This document shows, piece after piece, positions 25,817-35,215 of a stretch of 64,000 nt of DNA. Both the position numbers and the translations under genes were made by a program. Position 1 is the first letter of the stretch, and every line of letters begins with the position of its first letter. Below the pieces are notes generated by a model, which was not told the origin of the DNA, made no database searches, and saw only the letters and a program-made list of their open reading frames with translations. The stretch comes from JBDTNL01 sp039933785. Lineage in GTDB: Bacteria > Acidobacteriota > Thermoanaerobaculia > Multivoradales > JAGPDF01. The DNA lies in assembly GCA_039933785.1 (NCBI GenBank), contig JBDTNL010000012.1, forward strand, positions 6,625-70,624, given 5' to 3'.

Positions 25817-28094
25817 AAAGCTTGGCCCGTCGCTGAACGATCGTGAGGTCGCCGACTCCCGAAGGCACAGCGAGCGGTCCGCGGGCCTCCGGGAATCTGC
25901 CCGCGGCCGGCGGTAACCCGAGATTCCAATCCTGCAGCAGCACCTCGACGGCCTCCGAGTGCGCGATCGTGGCGGTGATCTCGATCGCCTCCGAAGAAGC
26001 CGCCGGGAACGTGAACCAACGATCCTGACTGGAGGCGCCGCGGTCGCGCGCCGTGGGCGCCGGAAGAGGCCGGCCGGCAACGAGGATCTCGCTCAGCTCC
26101 GCTTGCCCTGGCACGAAGAGTCGAAGGTGTCCAGCCCCGCGAACCGAACGGACAGAGAGGCGGACGCGACGCCCGCCTGGAACGTTCGTGCGCTCGAGAA
26201 CGAGAAGCTCCGGCGCCTGGACACCCAGAGGTGCCGCGCCAGTTTCCAGGGCAGGTTGCCGCTGCCAGGGAAACTGACGGGTGGCGGGGCGGGTGAAGGC
26301 TGCCGCCGCGGAGAGCCCACTCGGCAGCGTCCCGGACGCCGGCAAGGCGAGAACCGAAGCGCGGCCGGTATCTCGATCGTCGAGGTACCACAGGTTCACG
26401 GACTCCGGATGATCGGCGCTGCGCGCGGGTACCCAGATCGCAACCGACGCCGCCACCAGCACCAGGAGGAGAGCAGCCGAGCGCATTCGCGGCGTCGCGC
26501 GCGCGAGCGCCGGCGCAGCGGTCGTGACGACAAACGCAACGGCGACCGCGATGCCAGCCAGCACTGGAACTCCCAGGCCGTCCCACAAGCCCCAGCCGAG
26601 CGGAAAGATCAGCGCCGCCGAGGCCACTGCCGGCAGGAGCACGACCATCGAACGCAGGCCGAGCTCGCGTCTGGCCGGCCGGACGACACTGCCGCAGGCG
26701 CCGGCTACCAATGCGGGCACAACGAACAGATAGCTCGTTCCGGGAAAGGTCATTGCCAGGGTGACCCCGATCAACGCGCTCACCGTCCAGGCACCCACCC
26801 AGAGACCGCCTTCTCCGGCGCGGCGGCCGACGAGCGGTGCCAGCCAAAGTCCGACGGCGAGCGGAGCCACCCAGATTGCGAGCAGCGTCGGCGCCGGATG
26901 TGCGACCCAGCTGAGGGGCAATGCGCCGAGCGCCACCAGCGCCTTGTGTACGGCGAAGGCTGAAAGCGCGCTCGCCACAACGATCGCCAGCCAACCGAAG
27001 ATGCCCCAAGCCACTTCAGCCGCACGCAGCTCGATGCCGCGGCGCAGCCGAACCGTTGCGGACAGGACGAGGGCGAAGGCGAAGATCGCGAGCCCGAGCG
27101 TCCATCCCGCTGGCCAGTGAACGACGGTGAGCGACAGCAGGTCGAAATACACCTCGTCGCCGGTCGGCGGACTCTCGAGGTCAGCGCCGGCGAACGCGCG
27201 CACCATGGCGAGAGCGTTCTCCCCGTGATGCTGCAGCGAGCCTCCTGACACGTGCGCAAGATCGTCCAGCGGGGTGTGGTAGTGCGTGACGTCGCCGACG
27301 AACGCGAAATTCACTCCCTGCAGACCCTCACGCTTGAAGACCGAGAAATCGGTGTCGTTCGGAAGGTACTGGTAGATCGTGTAGAACACCGAATTGGTCG
27401 CCGGGTGCGGCAGCGCGCGCGCCAGTAGCCGAATGACCCAGGCGTTGTCCTTGCGGGTCTCGAACATCAGGCTGGCGCCTCGCGTGCCGCGGGCCTCGAG
27501 GTTGACGACGGCGCCGACGCTCTTCGCTTCGGGGAGCGTGGCGAAGGCCTCGGCGCCGAGCAAGCCGGACTCCTCGCCGTCGTCGATCCACACCACGACA
27601 CTCCGCGCGAGCGGTGCTTGCGAGCGCAGTGCGCGCACGGTCTCGAGCACCGCTGCGACGCCCACACCGTCATCGCTCACGCCGGGGCCCGCCCCTACCG
27701 AGTCGTAGTGCGCCGCCAGCAGGACCTCTTTTGTCGACTCCGTCGTGCCCGGCAATCGCGCCCAGACGTTCTGGGTCGTGGCGCAGGTGCCCCACGAATC
27801 GCAGGCGAAGACACTGCGGACCTCGGGCTCGGCGCCCACTTGCCGCAACTCGGCGAGGATGCGCTCTCGCACGGCGTCGTGGGACCTGCTGCCGATCGGA
27901 TGCGGGGATCCGTCTCCGAGCACGCGGCCGAGAACCGCCCGGGCGCGGGCCGCTGAGAACTCGCTCGGCGGCGCCTCGGCTCCGCGGGGCGCTGGCGGTT
28001 GGCTGCGTTCGACCACCAGAGCGAGGAGCAAAACCAGCAGGACGATGGCGCTCCAGGCACGAGCCGGAGTGCGCGCGAGAGATGGCGTAGACAT
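25815..28094 (-). CDS. membrane-anchored M28 family aminopeptidase
   Basis: 759 residues. An N-terminal membrane anchor (about 13-29) precedes an M28 peptidase domain (about 45-310). Its co-catalytic zinc ligands are all visible: AAHYDSVG (His), GVSDDGVGVA (Asp), DDGEESGLLG (Glu-Glu), VVNLEARG (Glu) and THYHTPLDD (His). About eight membrane helices (about 330-560) and a C-terminal beta-rich lumenal-type domain follow. This is the layout of ER-type M28 metallopeptidases (Fxna-like) also found in Acidobacteriota. The domain should face the periplasm and trim peptides. Last gene of the minus-strand run from the sigma factor at 31814. No Shine-Dalgarno; TACGCT lies seven bases before the ATG. Confidence 0.9.
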   Translation of the reverse strand: MSTPSLARTPARAWSAIVLLVLLLALVVERSQPPAPRGAEAPPSEFSAARARAVLGRVLGDGSPHPIGSRSHDAVRERILAELRQVGAEPEVRSVFACDSWGTCATTQNVWARLPGTTESTKEVLLAAHYDSVGAGPGVSDDGVGVAAVLETVRALRSQAPLARSVVVWIDDGEESGLLGAEAFATLPEAKSVGAVVNLEARGTRGASLMFETRKDNAWVIRLLARALPHPATNSVFYTIYQYLPNDTDFSVFKREGLQGVNFAFVGDVTHYHTPLDDLAHVSGGSLQHHGENALAMVRAFAGADLESPPTGDEVYFDLLSLTVVHWPAGWTLGLAIFAFALVLSATVRLRRGIELRAAEVAWGIFGWLAIVVASALSAFAVHKALVALGALPLSWVAHPAPTLLAIWVAPLAVGLWLAPLVGRRAGEGGLWVGAWTVSALIGVTLAMTFPGTSYLFVVPALVAGACGSVVRPARRELGLRSMVVLLPAVASAALIFPLGWGLWDGLGVPVLAGIAVAVAFVVTTAAPALARATPRMRSAALLLVLVAASVAIWVPARSADHPESVNLWYLDDRDTGRASVLALPASGTLPSGLSAAAAFTRPATRQFPWQRQPALETGAAPLGVQAPELLVLERTNVPGGRRVRLSVRSVRGAGHLRLFVPGQAELSEILVAGRPLPAPTARDRGASSQDRWFTFPAASSEAIEITATIAHSEAVEVLLQDWNLGLPPAAGRFPEARGPLAVPSGVGDLTIVQRRAKL

Positions 28095-28159
28095 GAACTC
28101 GAGCGTATCTCACGGCTGAGAGCCAGGAGGTTCTCCGCCGTCGGGCGTTGGGTGTGGGG

Positions 28160-29998
28160 CTAGGCCGACGGCGATGCGAAGTGGATGGTCGCGAGCAGAG
28201 TCGAGCCGGAGAACTCGAGAGCGAAGTTGGGATAGATCAGCACCACCCCGCGAGCGGTCGAAAGTGTGCGCAGGGGCGGGCCGTAGCGTTGCTCGGCGGT
28301 GCCGCGGGCGACGGGCTCGCCCGGCACTGACTCGACAAGCTCGAGAACGCCGCCGATCACCAGCGCGCTGAGGGCACCGGGGGCGCCGGCGTCTCCCGCC
28401 CGCAAGAATGCCCCGCGAAAATCACCGAGCACGAAGTCGTGCCGAGCGAGCGCGCGCAGGCGCTCGGCCGTGGCCGGAGTGATGGCCCCGATCGCCAACG
28501 GCGAGCTCGGCGGGTTCGCGGTCCCCCTCGCGACGGGTGGCGACGGTAGCGTGAGCCTGTGCCGCGCGCTCTCGGAGTACGGGCCATTGGGCTCGAGCGC
28601 CAGCAGCGCGACCCAGGCAGCGCGGGCCGCGGCGGTGCGACCGCGTTGATCCAGGATCACGGCTTGGTTGTAGATCGGCGCCGAGGACGAGGGGTCGGCT
28701 CGACGGGCCTCGTCGAGCAGCGCGAGCGCAGTGTCAGTGGTGTCCGTGCGGGTATCGAGCCCGAACTGGAAGAGGCCGAGCGCCTTGCCGTTGAGGGCCT
28801 CGGACGATCGCGGGGCAAGCTCGAGCGCCTCGTCGGCGAGCTCGAGCGCGCCGGCGTACTTGCCGTCGAGCAGCATTGCAGCCAGCAGATCGACCCGGGC
28901 CGGCAGGTACTGCCCGTCGCGTTCGCAGGCGAGCCGCAAGTAGCGTTGGGCCGTGGCGATCTGCTCGCGGAACGCGGGCGCATCCAGGCATGGGTCCAAA
29001 AGCGCCGGACTGGAGCCCGCCGCCCCTCGCTGCCGGCGACGCTCCGCCAGGGTCGCCGGATCGGCGATGAGCGGCAACGCGAAACGCATGACCGCCTGGC
29101 CATCGCAGCGGGCGAGCTCGCGCAGCGCCAGCTGATAGTGCGCGACGCCGATATCGGTGAAGACCTCGCGACTCGCGAACAAGTCCTTGAAGCGTTCGAG
29201 AAGCAATAAGGCGTCTTCGTACCGGCCGAGCTCGAGCAGTCGAACGCCGAAACGGAAGAAGTCGAGATCGTCGGCGACCTGAGCGAGCTGACTGCGCAAG
29301 AAGGCTCCGCGATCGCTGGCGCCCGGGTGCGCGAGGTCGCCGACTTCGCCAGTCGCGACCGACCACTGGTCGAAGAAGGACGCCTCCTGCGCCAGCAGGG
29401 TTTCCGGCGCATACCCCGCCCAGGTCATGTAGAGCAGACCGTAAGCATCCGCTTGGAGCTCAGCCGACTGCAGATCGCGCGGTGTGGTGCGCAAGAGCCC
29501 GAGCGTCGTCTGCCGGGTTGCCTCCCGGGAAAATCTCGTCACCGCGCTGAACGCCGAGGCATGCCAAAAATCGTCCTTGGCGAGGTGCGCCAGTTCGTGT
29601 CCGAGCACGAAGGCCAGCCTGGCGTCTCCGGCGGCCGCATCGTGGCGGTCGCCCGCCTCGAGCGTCAGGCGCAGCGCTCCGCGGGTGAGCACGATGCTGC
29701 CGTCCGGAAGGGCCAGGGCCCAGGGCTCGCCCGCGGCGTCGATCTGCACCAGCCGGGGAAGCCGATTGCCACTCTTGTCGGCGGCAGCGCTCACCCGCGC
29801 GAAGATCTCGGCGGCGCGCCGCGGTAGTGGCTTCGAAGTGTCGAGGGGCTTGTAGTTCTGCAGCCACCAGCCGGAATGGTCGCGCGGGCTGTCAGCGGCG
29901 CGCGCGGGCGTGGTGGCGAGGGCCCAGCCCATGAGCCCCGCCGCCAGCAGCGCCCGGGCGCCCGATCCGAATCCGGAGCGCGGCCGGCGAGAGCTCAT
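28160..29998 (-). CDS. M48 family metallopeptidase with TPR repeats
   Basis: 612 residues. A signal peptide (about 1-34, ending PARAAD) precedes a zinc protease domain with FVLGHELAHLAKDD; HELAH is at 134-138. TPR-like helical repeats span about 235-480, including LLELGRYEDALLLLERFKD and ALELADEALELAPRSSEALN. The C-terminus is a small beta-rich domain. It resembles BepA/YfgC-type periplasmic M48-TPR proteases that handle outer-membrane assembly, though it is not an obvious orthologue. The ATG lies three bases after the stop of the zinc-finger gene upstream, so co-translation is likely. Confidence 0.88.
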   Translation of the reverse strand: MSSRRPRSGFGSGARALLAAGLMGWALATTPARAADSPRDHSGWWLQNYKPLDTSKPLPRRAAEIFARVSAAADKSGNRLPRLVQIDAAGEPWALALPDGSIVLTRGALRLTLEAGDRHDAAAGDARLAFVLGHELAHLAKDDFWHASAFSAVTRFSREATRQTTLGLLRTTPRDLQSAELQADAYGLLYMTWAGYAPETLLAQEASFFDQWSVATGEVGDLAHPGASDRGAFLRSQLAQVADDLDFFRFGVRLLELGRYEDALLLLERFKDLFASREVFTDIGVAHYQLALRELARCDGQAVMRFALPLIADPATLAERRRQRGAAGSSPALLDPCLDAPAFREQIATAQRYLRLACERDGQYLPARVDLLAAMLLDGKYAGALELADEALELAPRSSEALNGKALGLFQFGLDTRTDTTDTALALLDEARRADPSSSAPIYNQAVILDQRGRTAAARAAWVALLALEPNGPYSESARHRLTLPSPPVARGTANPPSSPLAIGAITPATAERLRALARHDFVLGDFRGAFLRAGDAGAPGALSALVIGGVLELVESVPGEPVARGTAEQRYGPPLRTLSTARGVVLIYPNFALEFSGSTLLATIHFASPSA

Positions 29999-30001
29999 GC
30001 G

Positions 30002-31006
30002 CTAGTTGAGCAGCAGGATCTGTTCGAACGAATGAGCCAGCGCCGCGTAGTCGGCAGCGCTCGACGGTGGATGGCGAAGTCCGTCGCTCAGGCGCTTGAG
30101 CTCGCGCTCGATGGGTGGCGAAGGCGCGAGATGGAGATCGCGCATGAACCCCCGAACCTCGGGGCGCTCGAAGAACCCCGGGGTGCGGCCGAGAGCCGCC
30201 AGGCGGCCGGACTCCGCCCAGCGCCCGAAAGACGCCGGTTGCGCCGGCAGACGTCGCTCGGTGACGATCGCCAGTGCCGTTGCCGCCTCCGCGGCTGAGC
30301 CCGCCTCACGCCGCTCGAGCGCCTGGCGCACGGCGGCGAGCGACGCCTGCTCCGCTGGACCGTCGAGCAGGGGCTCGAATCGCGAGACCACTTCGTCGGC
30401 GTGAACGAAATCGCCGGCCGCAATGCTGACTTGTAGATCCACCATTCCCACGCCGAGGCGGAAGGACGTCTTGGCGGGGCTGAGAGCGCCGCCGAAGGAA
30501 CGGGCCTCTCCCGCCCCAGGCCAGAGTTGCAGGGTCAGAGCCTTCATCTCCCCGGCCTCGCCCAGCGCGGATGCGACCTCGTGGGCGGGGGGGAAGTTCA
30601 GGGGGCCGCGGTGCGACGGCATCAGAAGCGCGACACCTGCGGCGAGCAAGAGAGCCGCGGCGACTCCGGCGGACCGGGAGAGCCCAGGCCTTGCCCGCGG
30701 TTTGACTAGCGCCTGCACCGTTCGCCCGCGCATGGTCAGAATATCGGCCAGGCGTTTCGGGCCGGAGAGGTACAAGTCAGGCGTCGGATTCTGCTTCACT
30801 GCCGCCTTCACCGCCGCTGCGCCGGCCAGAACGACGGCGCAGTCATTGCAGTCGGCCAAATGCGCGAGAAAGGCGGAGCGACGGCCGGTATCGAGGGTTC
30901 CGTCGAGAAAGACCGCGAGCTCTTCGTCGCTCGGGCAAGGGGAGGGCTGGTCCATCGTCCGTCGTCCGATGTGTCCTACAGGCAGGTTCCAGCCGCGCTC
31001 CACCAT
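30002..31006 (-). CDS. zinc-finger membrane protein, probable anti-sigma factor
   Basis: 334 residues. The N-terminal zinc-finger pattern CPSDEELAVFLDG...HLADCNDC (about 24-55) matches the zf-HC2 type of anti-sigma factors. One membrane helix lies near 113-130, and a mostly helical periplasmic part follows. The start ATG at 31006 follows the sigma-factor stop by one base (TGAGATG). An ATG 17 codons later is an alternative with no better ribosome site. The partner is inferred to be the sigma factor directly upstream. Confidence 0.75.
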   Translation of the reverse strand: MVERGWNLPVGHIGRRTMDQPSPCPSDEELAVFLDGTLDTGRRSAFLAHLADCNDCAVVLAGAAAVKAAVKQNPTPDLYLSGPKRLADILTMRGRTVQALVKPRARPGLSRSAGVAAALLLAAGVALLMPSHRGPLNFPPAHEVASALGEAGEMKALTLQLWPGAGEARSFGGALSPAKTSFRLGVGMVDLQVSIAAGDFVHADEVVSRFEPLLDGPAEQASLAAVRQALERREAGSAAEAATALAIVTERRLPAQPASFGRWAESGRLAALGRTPGFFERPEVRGFMRDLHLAPSPPIERELKRLSDGLRHPPSSAADYAALAHSFEQILLLN

Positions 31007-31007
31007 C

Positions 31008-31814
31008 TCAAGGAGTATCGACGGACACGGACGAAATATTCACCCCTACAGATAATTCCTTCGAGGCGAAGAGATCGGCGGTGTCTTTGGAACTGACCCC
31101 TCGGCTCTCCAGGTCCTCGCGCAGGGTCTTCATGATGCGCTCATACCTCCGGTACAGGGGCTTGGCATCGCGTTTGAGGAGGGTGGCCACCTCGGAGATG
31201 GTCAAACCTTGCCAGAACCGCAGTTTGAGCAGCAAGCGATCCTCGGACGAGAGCCCGGCGGTTGCCTCCTCCAAGGCCTCCTCGGCCTGGCGCCAAACCG
31301 CCGCTCGCTCCCGCCCTTCGACGAGCGCGTCGGGCCACGGCTCGCTCGATTCGGCCTCGGCGAGACGCTCATCGCTCTCGAAGCGGCGCCGCACCCGCAA
31401 GGGCAGTCGTTCGGCGGCGTGCTCGATCTCCGAGCGCAGGGGAGGGTTGGGTCGCCCGACCGTGAGGGTGCGGATCGTCTCTTCCAAGCCGAGCCCGTCG
31501 CGCGACATCAACTCCTCGACGCGGAGCGCCAGCGGCCCCATGCGGCGCGCCTCGGCCGAGGGGCGCCATTTGCCCCAGTGCTCGATGCGGAAATCCAGGA
31601 GCAATCGCTGCAGGACGACCGACAAGTATGTCGACAGTGCGCTCTTCTGGGCGAACTTGCGCAGGATCGCGTAGTCGTCGCCGACAAAGCGCAACTTCGC
31701 CCAGGCGGCGAACTCCTCCGCCTCCTGCGCCGGGCAGTGTCCACGCCGGCACGTGTACTCGATCAACCGCTCGATGAGCGGGAGCTCTTGGAGGAAACGC
31801 TCTTCGAACGTCAT
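31008..31814 (-). CDS. sigma-70 family RNA polymerase sigma factor (ECF-like)
   Basis: 268 residues, longer than a minimal ECF sigma. The N-terminal region-2-like helix pattern (FEERFLQELPLIERLIEY, DDYAILRKFAQKSALSTYLSVVLQRLLLDF) leads into an 80-residue linker. Region 4 reads LSSEDRLLLKLRFWQGLTISEVATLLK (about 195-222). ATG at 31814 is chosen; the open frame further upstream overlaps the divergent gene's promoter region and has no family support. First gene of a minus-strand unit with a zinc-finger protein and two metallopeptidases. Confidence 0.82.
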   Translation of the reverse strand: MTFEERFLQELPLIERLIEYTCRRGHCPAQEAEEFAAWAKLRFVGDDYAILRKFAQKSALSTYLSVVLQRLLLDFRIEHWGKWRPSAEARRMGPLALRVEELMSRDGLGLEETIRTLTVGRPNPPLRSEIEHAAERLPLRVRRRFESDERLAEAESSEPWPDALVEGRERAAVWRQAEEALEEATAGLSSEDRLLLKLRFWQGLTISEVATLLKRDAKPLYRRYERIMKTLREDLESRGVSSKDTADLFASKELSVGVNISSVSVDTP

Positions 31815-31945
31815 CGATAGGCCGACCTGTGTGGACCCTTCGATTCTACGCGAGATGGCGGCGTATGGTTCGGGACTTCGAACCTTCCTACGCCTCGGGC
31901 GTATCCCATAGAGTCTCCAGGCTCCAACTCTTGAGGGAGATCGCG

Positions 31946-32707
31946 ATGCTGCGCAAGAAAATGATGTGGGCCATGGCAGTTCTGACGGTGGCGGTGGCTG
32001 CCCAGGCTCAGACCGTCGACGAGTTGATCGCCAAGAATCTTGCCGCACGCGGAGGCAAAGAGAAGATCCTGGCCATTCAGTCGGCCAAGCTCACTGGGAA
32101 GATGAGCGTGGGGCCCGGCGTCGACGCGCCGTTCACCATGGAATGGAGACGTCCGAGTAGCGTGCGCCTGGAGTTCACCGTTCAAGGTATGACGGGCGTG
32201 CAGGCGTATGACGGGACCACAGGTTGGATGCTGATGCCTTCCCCGGGCAAGAGCGACCCCGAGACGATGGCGGACGAGGATCTAAAAGACGTCGCCGAAA
32301 CGGCCGACTTCGACGGCCCTCTAGTCGACTACCGAAGCAAGGGACACTCTGTCGAATTGATCGGCAAGGAAGCCGTTGCCGGCGCTGACGCCTACAAGCT
32401 GAAGCTGACCAAGAAGGGTGGCGAGGTCAGCTATGTCTTTCTCGACGCCGAGAGTTCGCTCGAGGTCAAGACCAGTGGCAGCCGAGCCCTTCACGGCGAG
32501 GAGCACGAGTTCGAGACCTCTTCGAGCGACTACAAGGAAGTCTCCGGGATCCTCTTCCCGTTTACACAAGAGATGAAGGCTCAGGGCGCTCCCGCCGGTC
32601 AAGTCATGACGATCGAGACGATCGATCTCAACACCGACGAACCGGCGGACCGTTTCAAGATGCCGGAGAAGAAGCCGGCGGAGCCCGCGAAGCCGCCCGT
32701 CCGCTAG
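31946..32707 (+). CDS. LolA-like outer-membrane lipoprotein-sorting family protein
   Basis: 253 residues with a signal peptide (cleavage near AQAQT, residue 20). The mature part starts DELIAKNLAARGGKEKILAI and continues with alternating beta strands (GKMSVGPGVDAPFTMEWRRPSSVRLEF). This LolA/LolB-like half-barrel is common in Acidobacteriota as a stand-alone exported protein. It may carry a lipid or lipoprotein through the periplasm, but the true ligand is unknown. GAGGGA precedes the ATG at 31946. The stop shares a CTAG with the convergent lipoprotein gene. Confidence 0.72.
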   Translation: MLRKKMMWAMAVLTVAVAAQAQTVDELIAKNLAARGGKEKILAIQSAKLTGKMSVGPGVDAPFTMEWRRPSSVRLEFTVQGMTGVQAYDGTTGWMLMPSPGKSDPETMADEDLKDVAETADFDGPLVDYRSKGHSVELIGKEAVAGADAYKLKLTKKGGEVSYVFLDAESSLEVKTSGSRALHGEEHEFETSSSDYKEVSGILFPFTQEMKAQGAPAGQVMTIETIDLNTDEPADRFKMPEKKPAEPAKPPVR

Positions 32708-33096
32708 CCCGGCGGCAGGCCCAGCGCACGGCGGATCTCCTCGCGTGTATGCGGAATCGAGAACGCCACGTCGCCCTGCTTGTAGATCAGAACGCTCCTG
32801 CTGTTGCGCACGACTAGCCCGGAAGTGCCGATCTCCAGGCGTTCGAGATCGCGTTGGGCTTCGGCGGAGCCGGCCTCGACCGTGCGCGTGGTCACTCGGC
32901 CAGGAAATTCCTGGCTGAGCGCCGCCACGCCGGCCAGCCGCGCCGCCAGACCCTCGGAACCCGTCTTGTAGTAGTAGATGACTTCGATGGGCTTGGGAGG
33001 GCCGCAAGCCACCAACACGAGCAGGCTCAAGGGCACGAGCAGCGCCAGCAATGCGAGCCAGGCTCTGCGGCGGGCGGCGGCTTGATGATCGGACAT
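32704..33096 (-). CDS. small lipoprotein, thioredoxin-like without cysteines
   Basis: 130 residues. A basic N-terminus and hydrophobic helix end in LVLVACG, a lipobox giving a lipidated cysteine near residue 30. The mature part (IEVIYYYKTGSEGLAARLAG, RVTTRTVEAGSAEAQ, LEIGTSGLVVRNS) has the beta-alpha order of a thioredoxin-like fold, but no CxxC motif. AAGGAG precedes ATG at 33096. The function is unknown, and the fold is a visual guess. In some Acidobacteriota similar proteins accompany Gld-type ABC exporters, but none is present here. Confidence 0.6.
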   Translation of the reverse strand: MSDHQAAARRRAWLALLALLVPLSLLVLVACGPPKPIEVIYYYKTGSEGLAARLAGVAALSQEFPGRVTTRTVEAGSAEAQRDLERLEIGTSGLVVRNSRSVLIYKQGDVAFSIPHTREEIRRALGLPPG

Positions 33097-33241
33097 CGGC
33101 GGCTCCTTTCGGGAAAATCTTCGGGAGTCTACTCTCCGCGCGTTTGAAACCGTGACTGTACAACTCTGTGCGGTGAACGTGGCTCGCGATTTGTTAGGTG
33201 GCGAGGTGCCGCGAGGCGGCAATCATGGTGCCTCGAAAAGC

Positions 33242-33270
33242 TTGGAAATCGGTGGTCTAGCGGATAGCCT
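33242..33270 (+). promoter_or_regulatory. candidate promoter for the aminotransferase gene
   Basis: TTGGAA (33242-33247), 17-base spacer, TAGCCT (33265-33270), nine bases before the ATG at 33280. No Shine-Dalgarno, so a near-leaderless mRNA is predicted. Confidence 0.4.
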
Positions 33271-33279
33271 TGCCTCGCC

Positions 33280-34590
33280 ATGACCACCAAGATCGCGCCT
33301 GAGCTCGTGCTGCCGTTCGACCCACCCGCTGGACCTCGACAGGGTTTGGGAGAGATCGCGAGCACCCTGGTCGGCTCTGAAATCCTCAAGATCGCCGCCC
33401 AGGTTCGAACGCTCCGGGAGAGTGGCAAGACGATTTGCGATCTCACGGTCGGCGATTTCTCACCCGCCGAGTTCCGCATTCCGCGAGAGCTCGAAGCGGG
33501 AGTCGTGAAGGCGCTGGCCGCCGGCCTTACGAACTACCCACCCTCGGACGGCATCCTCGAGCTCCGCCAGGCGGTGCGCGCCTTCTACGAGCGCGTGCTC
33601 GGGCTGCCCTATCCGCTCGAGGGCGTGCTCATCGCCGGTGGTGCGCGGCCGATCATCTGGGCCGCGTTCCGGGCGGTCATGGATGCGGGCGACACGGTGG
33701 TGTACCCGGTGCCTTCCTGGAACAACAACCACTACGTGCATCTCTGCCGCGGCAACGGCATCGCAGTTGTGACTCGTTCAGAAAACGGTTTCCTCCCCAC
33801 CGCCGATGAGCTCGCGCCCCATCTGCGCGGGGCGCGGTTGCTGTCCGTGAACAGTCCGCTCAATCCCGCGGGCTCGGGATTCGGTCGCGCGCAGCTCGAG
33901 GCGATCACGCGGCTGGTGGTGGAAGAGAACCGCCGCCGCGAGCGCGCGGGCGGCGACGAGCGTCCGCTGTTCCTGCTCTACGATCACATCTATTGGCTGC
34001 TCGCCTCGGCGGCCGCGCCCCACTACACGCCAGTGGGCCTGGTCCCCGAGGTGGCGCCGTACACGATCTTCGTCGATGGCATCAGCAAATCCTTCGCGGC
34101 GACCGGTCTGCGCGTCGGGTGGACCGTGGCGCCGCCGTACATCGTTCGCCGTATGCGTGATCTTCTCGGCCACATCGGAGCCTGGGCGCCCAAGCCGGAG
34201 CAGGTCGCGACCGCCGAATTGCTCGGTCAAGAGGGTCTCGGCGAGAGGCTCGCGACCGGTCTTCGCGACGGCCTGCTCGAGCGCTTGCGCGCGTTGCATG
34301 GCGGAATCCGCTCCATGGCGACGAGCGGTTTGCCGGTGGATGCGTTGCCGCCTGCCGGGGCGCTCTATCTGTCGGCGCGCTTCGACTTGCTGCCGCAGTT
34401 GGGCAGTAACGAAGCGATCCGCGTGTTTCTACTCGAAAAGGCAGGGTTCGCCGCAGTCCCCTTCCAAGCCTTCGGCCTTCAGGAAGAGAACGGCTGGTTC
34501 CGCCTCAGTGTCGGTGCTGTTTCGGTGGCGCAGATCGAAGAGGCGCTGCCACGCGTCGAGGCCGCCATCCGCGGCCTCTGTGCGAGCTAG
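33280..34590 (+). CDS. PLP-dependent class I/II aminotransferase
   Basis: 436 residues, fold type I. Seen in order: ICDLTVGDFSPAEF, TNYPPSDGILELRQAV, substrate/PLP segment SVNSPLNPAGSGFG, LLYDHIYW with the PLP-ring Asp-Tyr, and DGISKSFAATGLRVGW holding the Schiff-base lysine (about 270). The closest general class is aspartate/aromatic aminotransferase. The N-terminal 30 residues extend beyond the usual start. Amino-acid specificity cannot be read from sequence, and the neighbours give no hint. Confidence 0.88.
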   Translation: MTTKIAPELVLPFDPPAGPRQGLGEIASTLVGSEILKIAAQVRTLRESGKTICDLTVGDFSPAEFRIPRELEAGVVKALAAGLTNYPPSDGILELRQAVRAFYERVLGLPYPLEGVLIAGGARPIIWAAFRAVMDAGDTVVYPVPSWNNNHYVHLCRGNGIAVVTRSENGFLPTADELAPHLRGARLLSVNSPLNPAGSGFGRAQLEAITRLVVEENRRRERAGGDERPLFLLYDHIYWLLASAAAPHYTPVGLVPEVAPYTIFVDGISKSFAATGLRVGWTVAPPYIVRRMRDLLGHIGAWAPKPEQVATAELLGQEGLGERLATGLRDGLLERLRALHGGIRSMATSGLPVDALPPAGALYLSARFDLLPQLGSNEAIRVFLLEKAGFAAVPFQAFGLQEENGWFRLSVGAVSVAQIEEALPRVEAAIRGLCAS

Positions 34591-34593
34591 CCG

Positions 34594-35148
34594 TCAAGGG
34601 TAGAGGACTCGACGAACGTTCTCGCCTTGCCAAAGATGCCGCCGCTCATGGGCGGTGTGCACCCTCAGGAACGCCAGCATGCTCATGCGGATGTAGCGCG
34701 CGATCGGTGAAACGTACACCGCGCGCTCGAGATCGATCCCTTCGAGCGTGGGCAGTCTCGCGGCCAGACACTGCTGGGATTCGAGAAAGCGCGGTAGGGC
34801 TTCGGCCGGCCCACTGGCCAGCGTTGGCCGCAGAGCGCGCGGCGCCGGGAGGCGAATCGGCGGCGGCGGTTCGACATACCACACCAACAGACGCCCCCAT
34901 GCGTTGAGCCGGTAGGGCCCAGGCCCGAGTCGCCCCTTGCTGCGGGCGATGGTCGCGGCCTCATCGAGGCCGGGCAAAAACACCTCGGTAGTGATCTCTA
35001 GGTGGCGCAGAATCTCGGCGATCGACCATGCCCCGGGCCGCGGCGACCAGGAGAGTTGCCGCGGGTCGAGTTCCGCGCAGAGCGCGCGGGCGCGGTCACT
35101 TGCCTCGTCGAGCTCACGAGCAACCCGGAGGAGCTCTGCCTCGATCAT
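34594..35148 (-). CDS. DinB-like four-helix metal-binding protein
   Basis: 184 residues. A four-helix bundle pattern with the DinB/YfiT-type histidines: WSIAEILRHLEITTE (His near 49) and FLRVHTAHERRHLWQ near the C-terminus. Members are often thiol transferases or metalloenzymes (for example mycothiol- or bacillithiol-linked), but many are unassigned. Convergent with the aminotransferase with only three bases between stops. Confidence 0.8.
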   Translation of the reverse strand: MIEAELLRVARELDEASDRARALCAELDPRQLSWSPRPGAWSIAEILRHLEITTEVFLPGLDEAATIARSKGRLGPGPYRLNAWGRLLVWYVEPPPPIRLPAPRALRPTLASGPAEALPRFLESQQCLAARLPTLEGIDLERAVYVSPIARYIRMSMLAFLRVHTAHERRHLWQGENVRRVLYP

Positions 35149-35215
35149 CGGGAGGTAGTGCGGGCGGGGACAGGTCGCTGCCGGTCCCCATCTCGAGCGA
35201 AGAGAACCCCGCCTC

